The notes beneath the pieces are model-generated. The model searched no databases. It worked only from the letters and a program-made list of their open reading frames with translations, and had not been told where the DNA came from. Shown here one piece after another: positions 43,348 to 54,898 of a stretch of DNA of 64,000 nucleotides. Each line of letters opens with the position of its first letter. The first letter of the stretch is position 1. A program made the translations under genes and the position numbers. The stretch spans positions 1 to 64,000 of the forward strand of contig KN880538.1 in the NCBI GenBank assembly GCA_000934385.1, read 5' to 3'. Source of the stretch: Cylindrobasidium torrendii FP15055 ss-10 (Eukaryota; Basidiomycota; Agaricomycetes; Agaricales; Physalacriaceae).

Positions 43348-43575
43348 AAGTTAAATAACCTTCGAACCCTCGTGGCACACTGCGTCCATACGCGAAGTTC
43401 GAGCGACCCCGAGTGCCCTTGATGACTGCTATAATCCAAGTTTCTACTTCAAAATCACAACAAGAATCAACAATAATTTATGTAACCAGGAATGTGTATG
43501 CTTTAATCCGCTATGTGTGGTTTGAACCCACGACGCGCCTATTTGTCATGCAAGCGAAATCTCACAAGCTATTGG

Positions 43576-46500
43576 CTATCCTTGTCTAGGCGACTCCATC
43601 CTCGACAGCGACGGCCCCAACGTCAGCAGCTCTGCCTCTGCCTCTGCCTCCTTCACCGTCTGTGGAACAGTCGGACTCCCCGTCGTCGGGCTCACCAAGC
43701 TCATGATCGAGCTGTTTGAACCGCGACGTGGGATGTACGGTCGCGGCGGTGGCTTTGCTGGTTCTGGCGGCTTCACATGTGGGGAATCCGGTTTTGGGGA
43801 TGAGCTCCCGTTCAGCGGGGGAGAGTCCATGTCGGGCAGCGGGTTCCCAAACTCGTCTGCGGATAACGGGCGTGGAGGCGGACGCTCGACCATGGCATCG
43901 AGGAGCTGAAGAGCCAAGCATTAGAACACATGAACAGAAGGAGATGGAGAAGGAAGCTTACCTCTCGTTTGAGCTCCTCACCGGCGTATTCGCCCTCCAT
44001 CTCCTCTGGTCCAAGAAGCACGGTCCCTTTCCGGAACACTTCACCCTCTTCCGTGACCCAGCTCTTTGATCTAGTAGAATTGAGCATCGTGTAATGGTAG
44101 GGCATAGGTTGCTGACCTTTCCTCAACCTCGCGGTCCTCTTCTGTCTCTTCATCACTCCCGTCGTGACCAACACTAGGAAATCGTCCCCTTTCGTCATCC
44201 TCCAGAGGTTCTCTCTCGATTCCACCACCCAGTAACGCACTCGTCGGGCTAAGGATAGGCTCGTGAACGGGATCTGCCTTGGCTTTCCCCTTGTCAATCC
44301 TCGGTGTCGAAAGTTCCGCGTCTTCCAAGATGAGCGGTGATGGCCGTGGACTTGCTCTTGGACTACCGTTGAACTTGATCCCAAGCCCTTGCAGGCTGAG
44401 AACCGGTTTTTGCCGTGGCTGAGCACCCATCCCTTCCACTTTGCCAACCAACCCACTAAGCTCATCATGCAAGCCAAACAACTCCTCGATCTTTGACGGG
44501 TCGTCTGTCGCAGCAATAAGCACGCCCAACTCTTCCACAACCTCCTTGCCTCTTTTCGCAGCATCCCCGCTGTTGCTGAACACCGAAAGCTCCGCAGACG
44601 GCGGATGCAGGAGGTTCTGCAGTTGCGTGATGCAAACGCGCGCTGTTGATGACAGATCCGAGCCCGCCATTGTCTCCATCCGTATCCGCTTTGCCAGCTC
44701 GCTCTCATCCAGGATCCCCCACACCTTCTTTCCTCCATTGACATCCGCGTTCTTCTGCGCCTCCTCCGTATTGCGCACACAGGAGTTGAGTATGCCGCGG
44801 CAACAGCGTGCGAACTCTTCGTCGCCAGGAGGAACGTCCAAGTCCAAGCACCGCATCGTTTGGTTGGCCTTCATACATTGCTCGAGCGCAATGACAGACG
44901 CAAGGTCGAGCTGATTTTGGGTCAAGTCCAGGTGTAGCAAGGATGACGATTCGGGGAGGAACTCCGCCAGTGCTATTGCGCCAGTCGAAGTGAGGGAAGT
45001 CGCAGAAAGGAATAATCGTTTGAGTGCAGTGTTCAGTGTGAATGCCGTCCGCAACGATTGGATGCCCTCGAGCCCGCTCGCACACGGATTACGGCTGAGG
45101 TCCAGAGTTTCCAAGGACGAGTTGTACTTCAGCGCCTCTGCTATAGCCACGAGACCGGCTGGGTCCAGCTTATTCTCGCTGAGGTTAAGCACTTTGAGGG
45201 TACGGTTCCGCTTGAGGACTTGCGCCAGGAAGGAAATACCATTCCTCAGGTCGTTGCCTTTTAGATCCAGCGTTCGCAGTGCGCCAACCCTCGGGAGCGA
45301 GTCCAAAGCGCGCACTTTGTCGAGCAGAGCAGCGCTGGGTCCAGAATGGGCGTGAGGGGCGATAGAAGGTGGAACTTGTCGCGCTGTTATTCCACCTTGA
45401 CTAGAAGTTGCCATTATCGGTATGGGTTGTCCAGAAGCACTCAGCGGATTGATTTGAGGGGTGGAAACCTGGCCACGTTTGGACCGCGGCACATACGGCG
45501 TATAGGTTGTCTGCATTGTGGTCGTCGGATGCCGCGGTGGAGGTAACACGGGTCCTGCTGGCGGCGGAGCAGATGTTTGTGGAAGGGGTACCGTCGACGA
45601 TGCGGGAGAGTTGGATCGCGAGGATGAGGCAGAATTGAGTGAGAGGCTTGCCGTCATGGGCAAAGGTGTTGCTGACGGGGAAGCTGGTACAACATCAGGG
45701 TAGTCCCGAATCATGAGGGCCAGGGCGACGGCGCCGGTGTTGTTGATACGATTGTACCGCAGGGATATATTTCGCAGTGCCGAAGTCCTCACCGCCCGCG
45801 CTATTCATGTTAAGTACAAGGGAGAGCATCTCAGCGGGGTACGCACATAACGCCTCCAATGCACCTGGCTTCAAAGCGCAGTCGTCCAAACGTAATGTCG
45901 CGAGACCGGTTTCTGGTGGGGTCTTGAGAGCGGCGACAATATACTCTATCGACTTTTTATCAAGAGGATTTTGGGAAAGGTCCAGGAATTGTAATGAATC
46001 CGACTAGCATCAATTAGTGGTGAGTTCACGGGCGGGTGGGACTACGCACCTTCTCCAAATATGCACCCAAGAGCCGGAAGGCTGGCACCTTCAACCGTCG
46101 GTTTGATGCCACGGAGAGGAAAGTTAGGCTATTGGGAATGAGGAGTGCATGCAGCATAGGCTTTAAAATCTACGAAGGGGGTTATTGCAAAATGACGACG
46201 AGGATGAGCACAAACGTACAACTTCGTCCAAATCACACTCCTTGAATACCAATTTCCGGAGTCCCCACTCTATGCTGAACACGTCCGAAAGGATGGCGGC
46301 CGAAGTTAGATTAAGTTGGATGCCAGACATATCCACTGTCCGTGGTTTGGTATTCGCTGCACGCTAGTCCCAGGGTCAGTGATGAAATGGGTGGGCTGTA
46401 TAGCGCACCTTGAAAGCAAGGGTCACCCCCGGATCTGACATTTCGTCGCATCCCGTGCAGCACTCCTTGTAGAATCCATCCACCTTGTCCATGTCCCACC

Positions 46501-46891
46501 ACTCCTCTGTCGGGCCCCCGGTTGCAGAGGACACTGAGTCCCCTCGGACAACACGCCGCCTCCTCTCCATTTCTCGTGTTTCGATAGCCCGTTTCTCCTC
46601 CTTTAGGCCCGGCAATGACGGTGGATTATAGCTCGAGATGGGGTATACTGTTGCGATGCTCGGCAGGATAAAATGTGCCCTCTTGAGAGGCGTGTCGCCG
46701 CCATTGTTGTTGTTATTGCTGACTCCAGGGATGTTCTGGGTGGGCAAAAATCGGGTAAAGCGCGAGAATAGAGACTGTTGCTGGGCCGGTGCACGCTTGA
46801 GAATGCTCTTTCCCGGGGTTGGGATAGTTACTGCGCTCGATGATGGTGAGCTTGATGATGATGGCGTCGGTGAGGACAGCGCCAGCGACAT
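43576..46891 (-). CDS. PPP1R37-like leucine-rich repeat protein
   Basis: About 1000 residues over roughly seven exons. N-terminal low-complexity Ser/Pro region, then 'GKSILKRAP' and 'LKRAHFILPS', an RVxF-like protein phosphatase 1 docking motif (KRAHF). After 'VDGFYKECCTGCDEMSDPGV' come ribonuclease-inhibitor-type LRRs: 'LQFLDLSQNPLDKKSIEYI', 'LRNISLRYNRINNTGAVALA', 'LRTLDLKGNDLRNGISFLA', 'LKVLNLSENKLDPAGLVAIA', 'LETLDLSRNPCASGLEGIQ', 'LHLDLTQNQLDLASVIAL'. The two final exons ('VFRKGTVLLGPEEMEGEYAG', 'ELLDAMVERPPPRP') follow introns at about 44110-44065 and 43959-43914. The order and spacing resemble vertebrate PPP1R37, a PP1 regulator; the orthology and PP1 binding are inference. Confidence 0.72.
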
Positions 46892-47218
46892 GGATGTCCG
46901 ACTTCAAGCAATGGATTTGGGTGATCGGCGCGCACTGAGGCGGAAAGCACAGCCACCCGCCCTCCGGCCCGACCAGACAATTCAATGGATTGACGTGGAA
47001 TGCACGCCACTCGGATGCCACGCGAGCGCATTGTGTCGACTCTCGAGCATTTGACTTCCACTAGTGCAGCCTCCATCTCAACATCCATCTCAACATTAGA
47101 TTACTGACAATTTGGTAATGTATCCTCAAACAGAGCTTCTACCACAGGTATAGTTGTGCTGAGACTCAAGAAGTCCAAAGCATCGACGAAGCTCCCTCAC
47201 ACGGCAGTGACTACTTCA

Positions 47219-47731
47219 TTAGAACCCACAGAGTTTGCTATGTGCTTCCTCCCGCAGGTCAAAATATGGGTTATACCCACAGGCCATCACCCTTCTCGTC
47301 GCCTCTCTTATCTGTCCGTCCAAGGCTGCAATCCGCTTCCGCCTGGCCTTGCTCAGCCCAGGAATCAGCAACGCCGCTTTCTTCATACGCTTCACCGCCC
47401 CTGCTGCCCCCGGCTCAACCTCATCTTCCGCGCGCAAGGCTTCGATGTCGATGGCTAAGCTACAAAATACAAGAAACCCATCAGAAATGGAGTTCACGGC
47501 GAAAAGCTGAAGGAAGCACTTTGCAATATCCAACCCAAGCGCGTCCGTTTCCCGTCCAGGCGGCACATCCAACGCCTTCCACGCCTCTTTCAGTAAATTC
47601 CACCGCTCGGACAGTCCATCGCAATCCTCCGCCTCCGGAAGGTCCAGTAGTGTCTGCGCTGGACTGCTTTCAGATACGCTTCTCAGATGAGGCTGCATGC
47701 GGGGTAGTGTCGGGTGATTCGAGGCTTCCAC
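47219..47731 (-). CDS. Hypothetical protein, 170 residues
   Basis: Single uninterrupted frame beginning 'MEASNHPTLPRMQPHLRSVS'. Composition is globular and helical ('RWNLLKEAWKALDVPP', 'LGLDIAKCFLQLFAVNSISD'), with a basic C-terminal part ('KRMKKAALLIPGLSKARRKR', 'REATRRVMACGYNPYF'). No domain recognised, no signal peptide, no clear membrane segment. It lies between the PPP1R37-like gene and RCC1, all on the minus strand. A longer plus-strand frame over the same bases (47242-47859) is low-complexity and judged a shadow. Coding status is supported by composition only. Confidence 0.5.
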   Translation of the reverse strand: MEASNHPTLPRMQPHLRSVSESSPAQTLLDLPEAEDCDGLSERWNLLKEAWKALDVPPGRETDALGLDIAKCFLQLFAVNSISDGFLVFCSLAIDIEALRAEDEVEPGAAGAVKRMKKAALLIPGLSKARRKRIAALDGQIREATRRVMACGYNPYFDLREEAHSKLCGF

Positions 47732-47997
47732 CGTCTATCTTTATATTTTATAGTGCCATGTACATAGCTCGCCTCGAGGCCCCAATGAAACGCTCACAAC
47801 GAGCTTTAAAGGTAACGAGAGGGTACGCTGTGGAGCAGACCGGCTTCTGGCTTTCATAAGTTTTCCATATCTCTTGTACATCATCCCACTGGCACGGAGG
47901 GCTGCACACAGACACATAGATCTACATGGGATAAAGCACAATATAGCATCGCTAGTGTATAGTATGTATGTATGTAGTAAGTCTAGACTAGAAGAAG

Positions 47998-49815
47998 TTA
48001 AAAGGGAACAGAGGCCAGCCAATTATTCAGCTGCCAATTCTGCCATCCTGGACGCACTGGCAAACATTTAGCAGGGACGTCGGCGGTGTGGATAGGGCAT
48101 GCATACCTAACGAGTACGTGTTGTCCACCCGCGGCGACCTCAAACGCATTATAGTCGTTGAGCGCCTTGCTCCTCACCCGCGTCGGCGTCGCCGCAGTCT
48201 CCGTATTTGCGCCTAGTCCAAGCTGGGCGGATGTCCCGACGCCCCAAGCATATAGAGCGCCATCCTCCGCGCACGCAAGGCTATATCGTGGGCCTGTTGT
48301 GATGTAGCGGATTCTGGTTGATGAAAACCCAGCAGCATATGCAGGTAGCGGCGGCGCAGGATCAGTAGAAGATGGCGGGGGCGGGAACGCGATGCGGGCT
48401 GGCTGTCGAATGTGCAAATCAACCTTGAGGTTCGCTATTTGTGGGTCGTCGAGGGAAGTCCCGGTCTTGCTAGCCAGACGCTGCTTCAGTGCAGGTAGTT
48501 CTTCAGCATGTTGCTTAAGGACGGCAGTCATGGAGGGGTGATCTGGCGCGAGACCGATGGCGTCCTCGTCGCATCGTCCGCATGCCCATAGTTCGCCATT
48601 ATCGAAGAGAAACAGGGTGTGAAATTCGCTGCACAAAGGAATGAGGTTCAAGAATCGAGCGGGTGTGCATAACATACCCGCAGGAGATGGACACAACCTT
48701 GGCACCATTATGGTACAAAGGGTGCAGCGACTCTATGGGTGTTGGCAGTCCAATAAACGGGGTGTCGCGGCCGAGCCCAAGCTGGTGCATGTGGTTGAGA
48801 CCCCATGCATAAACGACACCCTCAGCGTCGACGGCGAAAGACTGATGGGAGCCGGCGCAGATAGCAGTGATTCGACCAAGGGCTAGTGCTTCTGGCTGGA
48901 GAGCAGTCGTCCAGTTATCAGCAGGTCGTCCAATTTCCCCGCGCTCGCCCATCCCCCATGTAAACACGGTACCCTCGGTAGTCAGCGCAATGATATGGCT
49001 GCCACCGCAGGAGACTTGACATATCCGGTGGCGCGAAAGAGCGGTGTATGATTGGGGAGTCTGTGTCCGCTTCTGCTTTCCATCAAAGCTGGACTTGCCG
49101 TCCTCCGACTATCGAGTGTGAGCCAAGTTCGCAGGTCGGAAGGGTGTTGGCATACGCGGAATGTTCCCCAAACACGCAGTTGTCCTTCAGAGCCAATCGC
49201 AACGCTCATGCAGTCCCCAGCATCGGCACCCACTGCGATGAAGTTGTCGTCCAATCCTTCTACCAGGCTGGGTGATGCCTCGAGTTCGTCGGGGTCTTTG
49301 CCTTCAATTGCCTCTGTTGGACGGCCGAGAGCCAGGTCATCATTGGAGCCCCAAGACCATAGCTGTAATGCTTTAGATTTCCACACAGATTTCGTTCATA
49401 TAAGCCTCACCTTTCCCTCGCCATCAATCAGCAATGAATGCATTCCACCACACGCGACTGTCTGTATCCCACGCTGGAACGTAGTATTCAAGCGCGGCCG
49501 ACCGACGTCCTCCATGACTTCGGGGCCCAGGCCGAGCTGTCCGGATCCGCCAGCGCCATGCACGAATAGCGTAGTCGGCGCGTCCGCTCCTCTCAGCAAT
49601 GGCACACTGTTCGATACAATGACTCTCGTGCGCTTGGGCTCCGGTTCTTCATCGTCGTGCGCCAGTTTTCTTTTCTTTCCGTTCTTGAGATCTTGAGCAG
49701 GAGTTCCGCCGAGATATTTTGCCGAACGCGATGAGAGTGGGCGCGCATGAGAGCCTGATGTCGGTCAAAACGCGTTGTTTATGCATTAAAATATTGGCCT
49801 ACGCGTGCGGAGCAT
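47998..49815 (-). CDS. RCC1-type Ran guanine nucleotide exchange factor
   Basis: Chromatin-bound exchange factor for the Ran GTPase in nuclear transport and mitosis. A short first exon ('MLRTR', donor GTAGGC) joins to 'SHARPLSSRSAKYLGGTPAQ', followed by a bipartite-type nuclear signal ('KNGKKRKLAHDDEEPEPKRT'). Seven-bladed propeller repeats follow: 'GGSGQLGLGPEVMEDVGRP', 'ACGGMHSLLIDGEGKV', 'LWSWGSNDDLALGRP', 'VFTWGMGERGEIGRP', 'ICAGSHQSFAVDAEGVVYAW', 'SLACAEDGALYAWGVGTSAQ', 'VAAGGQHVLV'. The end is uncertain: either an intron leads to a stop at 48023 ('SASRMAELAAE') or the frame runs to 47998. The long insert 'AIGLAPDHPSMTAVLKQHA' is within blade 5-6, as in other fungal RCC1 proteins. Confidence 0.88.
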
Positions 49816-52030
49816 CGTGATATCAAGAACGGCGCGCTTTTGGGAGGCAGCTTTACCTGCAGAATGGTGGTAGTTTGCAAAAAGGAACGATCACACAAAT
49901 ATTGTAATTGATAATATTGATTGAGCCCGCCGGTAGACGCCACAATCTGGTAGTGAACCCATTTCGAGGGTTCGACCCCAGGGGATGAGAAACGAGCTGT
50001 ATAAGTACACTTGTCGATGTTTTCTCTCGGTCACTAGACTCGCGCACCGGGTTTAAGAGGCGAACCTTTTCTTTCTTAAGCTTGTTTCCCCGCAAATCTA
50101 ATTCACGTCTATGATGAGCTGTGGGCCAAAGCGTACACTGTTGTATCTCTCCAAAGCATGTCTCCGGAAGTTTCTGTGGGGTACAACTACTAAATGTATG
50201 TTTGTCGAGTCTCATTGAGACGTCAAATGGTAGGCTGCCGCAACAAATTCGGACTCAATAATGCTGCCCTATTCTCTACTCATTCCCAGCAAGTCCATGT
50301 ACTCCGTCCCATAGATCCATAAACCTCAGGCTTTGCACGCTGCAGCAAGACTTTAAGCGGGAGCCATGAGTTTGATGATCGATCAGACCCAGTGAGAATG
50401 GCCCTGGTTAAATTAGGTTATTTACATTTGATCGCTGTTTTGGCAGTAAGATGCGGTTATGATCAATTTCTTTCCGCTACTCAACTGTAGGTTATCGCAA
50501 AATGTTAGGTCGTCGTGCTAGAGTCGATACCATCTTGACCCGCCTTGCTGGAATTCCAGAGGTCGGCAGGACTGTCAGATTCCCCGAGGCCCTTGACTCC
50601 GCCACCTGCTTCCAAAGTAGATAGTAGCTCAAAGAGTGTCTTTGAGCATCAGGGTTTTTGTTCCAAGTAGATTGAAGCGCTGTATTAACTCAAGAATAAT
50701 GATATAAGCCTCTGGGTAATGGGAATAGTAGCGCTCAAGTGTCAAGCCGTTTCATGTGTTGCCTCGCTTCTTTTGGGCTAGGTCCACTGCGAACCCGTGG
50801 GAAAATGCTTGTCTGCATCACAGGATCGTGATCGGAAGCCAACGCGTTTTGTCTTTAGTTTTCTTCGTGCCCTCTGCCGCTCTTATTTTGATTATGGGCG
50901 ATTTGCGTCCAGACGACTTGTCTACTTCCCCGATACATACTAAGCCTCTATATGCGCTGGCAGAAGGAGCTAGTGACGCGCCTGCGGCTCAAATGCTAAG
51001 GAGCTTTAGTGCGTCACGGTCGCTGTCCTGCTAAAGGGAATATACTCATTCCATTTCTAGGAAACTCACCTCTACCAGCAAATGTCGGATTACTGGGACA
51101 GCCCATCCCCCTCTTCTAAATATTACCCCAACATAGCGGCCTGGACTTTGGACGCTCTCCAAATGGCGAAACTGCTAGCGACACCGGCAAGAAGCTTACA
51201 CGCCAGTAAGTACTGCGCACACCCTCTTTCCTCATACTAAGCTCGATTAGGTCTTTGCTTGTGCGGCACTGGCGAGCCCTCGATTCTGCATATACAACAA
51301 CTGGCTACTACGTAGCTCTGGGAGAAGGCGCTGGACAAGGACAAGTGCAATAGGATCTTTGAGGCAACAAACGGTGCTCGGTGCGTTGTAGTCTTGTTCT
51401 TGTATACAATGCACTGACATGCTCGAAGTGTCGCAGGCCGCAGGCTCGGCCAGTCTGCACGCGCGCTGCATGGGCAAGTCGCAGCGCGAGGCGCTCATTG
51501 TGACGGTGCCAAGGAGTGGTAGGGTGCAGGGAGCGAATGGGCACTACTCCATACATTGTGTAAATGTACATTATCTTCTTAATCCTCAATATACTCGAAA
51601 TAACTGTATAAAACTGATGTACAACAGTCAAGAATATCTGTGACCTATACTGTAGTTAACAGTGGCAAGGCTGATTTTCCGTTTAAAACGGTTGACCCCG
51701 CCGTATTCTTCAGTTACAACAGCTAAATACGGGGCAAAACATATCTTAACGCGCACCCTTAGATTTATATGCAGTTTTACCGTTGTATCGCATTATCTAC
51801 AGTATTCCCGAAAATAACTGTACATAACGGATAATAACCCGGGCCGTTCTCACTGGGGATCAGACGCCACAGGCCAGTGACGTCGTTGACTGCTTTACTC
51901 TGTGACCACCACCATGTCGATGGCCATTCAGTAAACCTCTGGCTAGGTCGAGCCTATCATATCTAAGAAGAAGAGTCCAACTAAGTAGCCACATTCGACT
52001 CCAAATAGTCAGGACCTCGCGTCGAATAAT
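49816..52030. other. Gene-poor stretch of 2.2 kb
   Basis: No supported gene. Two segments look like decayed coding sequence (about 51100-51190 and 51320-51560), and an AT-rich, hairpin-containing block lies at 51598-51840. Base composition is more AT-rich than the flanking genes. Confidence 0.5.
51598..51840. repeat. AT-rich block with short repeats and a hairpin
   Basis: Contains AATAACTGTA twice (about 51597 and 51812), the near-palindrome ACTGTAGTTAACAGT (about 51649), and an inverted pair CCCCGCCGTATT / AATACGGGG about 20 nt apart near 51696-51736. It could be a small non-autonomous element; target-site duplications were not found. Confidence 0.35.
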
Positions 52031-54529
52031 ATGAGCGATGATCATCGGTACGTTTCTTGGTCCCTCCGTCGCAGCCAGTCTGACATTTCCAGGACGAAGA
52101 CCCCAGCAAATGAGATCTTCATGAACATAGATGTAGAAGACACCAGTCTCGTCGGTTTCGTCGATATGCTGCAGGCAATCTGGAAGAAGGGGCGGTATGG
52201 AGACAAGGGAGCGTTTGACATCTTTCGTGAAGAGTCTATAGCGCTGTTGACTCGAGGCAATCTGCTTTCTACGTTAAAAGAGGCTCTCACACCATAGTGC
52301 GTCATTTTTTCTCTTATGATCATATCATGCCGATGTCTGTCAAGTTGCAATGCCTCAGTAGAGCAAGAACGATGTGCATCCCTGGCCAAAGCTCTGAACA
52401 CCATAATCCTGGCTTCAGTCACCTCAGATGCCTCTCCTCCCACTGAGATTGTCTTCGTTCAGAACAGCCACACTGTTGCTGCGAGCGATGCAAACAATAG
52501 CGCGAACCAGCTGAAACCAGACATTGTCGGCGTCGACGTCTCCCATCTTCGTTCCAAGCTTTCTAGCCAGTATCCCAAGAGAGAATCGAGGAAACCAAAG
52601 GAATTGAAGGAGCCACCGGACCTCAATAGTGGTTCGAGCTATAGTCAGTGTCTGGAAGAGGCCTCCAAATGGAATCCTCGACAGTCGTGGGTCGCCTGGC
52701 CCGACGTTCTTATCTCAGTGGACCTGAAAAAAAGGATGAAGAACATGACTGGTCATTATGGTGAGTGTGCGATCTTTGGAGTCATTCCACATCTGAAAAG
52801 GTGCTATGATATTAGAGAACATTACATTCAACGATAGCGCAAACTTCTCCCCGACCGTGGGCCCTCCGTCACGAAACAACATTCACCAACTGACACTTGA
52901 CTCACCGACTAAAGCTACTGGACTTGTTGTCAGCTGTACGCTTTCTCCTATTTGGTTGTTCACTGGCTGACCTCTGACTCAGCTAGCGAGGGTTCGCTGA
53001 AGAGGAAGACATCTCCTATCAACTTTGAGGCCTCCTCGGTCAAGAAGTCGCGTACAGACGAAGAAGACGAAAGGCAAATGGCGTTTTACGGGCTCGAGCG
53101 CCTGCGCTGCCGTCCCCTTATAGCGCACAGTATTGTTATTTTGTTCTCAGGTATGTTACCCGACAATGCCTAATTCTGGACTAATGTATTGTAGATGGGA
53201 ATGTCTCCATCAAGTGGTACGATCCAGAAGGCGCCATCCTCACTCATCTGGCCAACTTCTTTGACAACGTAGAGCTTTTGGTCACATTGACCCGTCTCCT
53301 TCAGAAATTCGATGCCAGCATGTGGGGGGACTACAACGGACTCGTCAACACCGGCTACAACAAAGGCACTCCCAGTGATCTCAAACGACCGTATGCCATC
53401 AAAGGGCGGCACACAATTGGCTGTCCTGTTCAGAAGGACGGGGACGAGCGCGAGTATTGGCTTAAGGCCTCATTAACATTCCCGGAGACCGCGAGGAAGG
53501 CCGAGGCTGACTTCATCACGGAAGCGCGAGCTGCGGCCATACACGGGTCGAGGGTTTCCGCCAGTGTCAATGTCATCCCCCCAGATGCTGCATCGTCCCC
53601 TCGGGGCGGCGCCACGGTCCAAGACGACACCACCGAACGTTCGTCAGCGGACGGTGGCGCTACGGCAACGTTCCAGGCGTCTTGGGTTCTCGACCATATT
53701 CCCGAAGTCATCGCGTCGGGCGAAGTTCAGGAGACAAACACGTCTATCATCCGCAATGCCTTGAGCATCAAGACATACCCAAGAGTGCTCCGATGGATGA
53801 TTACGCCGCTTTGCATCCCTTTCAATGCTCTATACATGCCTAACCCCGACGCATTTTACAAATGTTTCTGGGAGCTCATTCGCTGTGAGTACCTTGAGTG
53901 GTGTATTCTCTCCTCTGTTCTGAATTCCCCTCGCAGGTCACTACATTCTGTGGGTCTTTCTCGGTGTTGCGCATGGCGATATATCTGTCGCAAACCTGAT
54001 GATCCAGAAAGATGGTGGGAAAGTCATTCTTGGTGACTTTGATCTCGCAGGGGTCATTGAAGAAGGCAAGCACTCGCCCGAAAGGCAGGGCCACCAACGC
54101 ACCGGGACTAAACCCTTCATGTCTGAACGTCTACTTGGCGTGTTCGATGTAGACAATCCTCCCGGTCGCACCTACGGTGACGACTTGGAGTCCTTCTGTC
54201 ATTGCCTTCTATGGTTGATACTGGTGGATGGATTCCCAGCTGACGTTCGGGCTGGGTCCCCCGGCACCATTACGTTGAAGCGTAATCTGTTGAAGAACGC
54301 GGTTGTGGGAGCACCAGATGCGGTCTTTCCTTGTCCTGCTCTCTGGCCAGGATTTGGCCAGTTTCAGTCGGTCATCAAGAAGTGGTACACCGCGATACTC
54401 ACACTCAAACTTAAGGGATGGATGGACGAAGCAATAGACTTCCCAACACCTGAAATTGAGACGTTACTTAATCATGTGAAGGACACAAAGCAATATCCAC
54501 TCGATGACTCGAAGATATGGGTTAATTAA
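52031..54529 (+). CDS. FunK1-type fungal protein kinase
   Basis: Several exons, about 700 residues. N-terminal region: 'MSDDHRYVSWSLRRSQSD', then 'SLVGFVDMLQAIWKKGRYG'. The FunK1 extra domain: 'IVILFSDGNVSIKWYDPEGA', an N-lobe equivalent ('YAIKGRHTIGC', 'EYWLKASLTFPETARKAEAD'), the linker 'PRVLRWMITPLCIPFNAL', and after an intron at about 53885-53937 the catalytic loop 'AHGDISVANLM' (HxDxxxxN) and 'LGDFDLAGV' (DFD in place of DFG). Then 'RTGTKPFMSERLLG' and 'YGDDLESFCHCLLWLI'. All hallmark residues of an active kinase of this expanded basidiomycete family are present. Substrate unknown. The exons between 52760 and 52985 are the least secure. Confidence 0.82.
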
Positions 54530-54898
54530 TCCATCGTTTAACCTCTATGTCTGCGTTCAACCTCGATACACAAGTTTACATATCTTTCCTTTGGAACACA
54601 TGCGCCGTCTGGCCCGGGGGGCCGGGAGATGAATAATATTGTTTCTTTAAAAATATGACCTGAGTTTATTGCTGCCTCGAGAGAATGTACATGCAAGCAC
54701 ATTGATCAACATGAATCTATGCCTGAAGTTGGTAGTAGAGCAAGAATGAAATGCGGCGTCTTTAGAATTTCACGTCTATGTAGGATGCGCCCGCCGATCA
54801 ACTGTTCAATGTTTCGATGACAATGTCAATCGCTCTTTGTCCTTCTCCAACACGGCACACAAGTTGACGCAAAGAAACTCAGCTCTTTTTTCGTAAAA

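Noticed and set aside
43511..43540. tRNA T-arm-like sequence on the minus strand (GGGTTCAAACC), with a TTGCAT loop upstream
   Set aside because: The T-stem has a mismatch, no 7-bp acceptor stem or D-arm pairs with it, and it lies in the 3' UTR of the PPP1R37-like gene.
43812..44780. 322-codon minus-strand frame overlapping the PPP1R37-like gene
   Set aside because: Cys/Arg/Trp-rich reading of the same exons in another frame; the LRR frame is clearly the real one.
47242..47859. 205-codon plus-strand frame
   Set aside because: Pro/Ser/Arg low complexity, antisense to a more protein-like minus frame.
49935..49985. Possible tRNA (GGGTTCGACCCC)
   Set aside because: No matching acceptor or anticodon stem within 80 nt.
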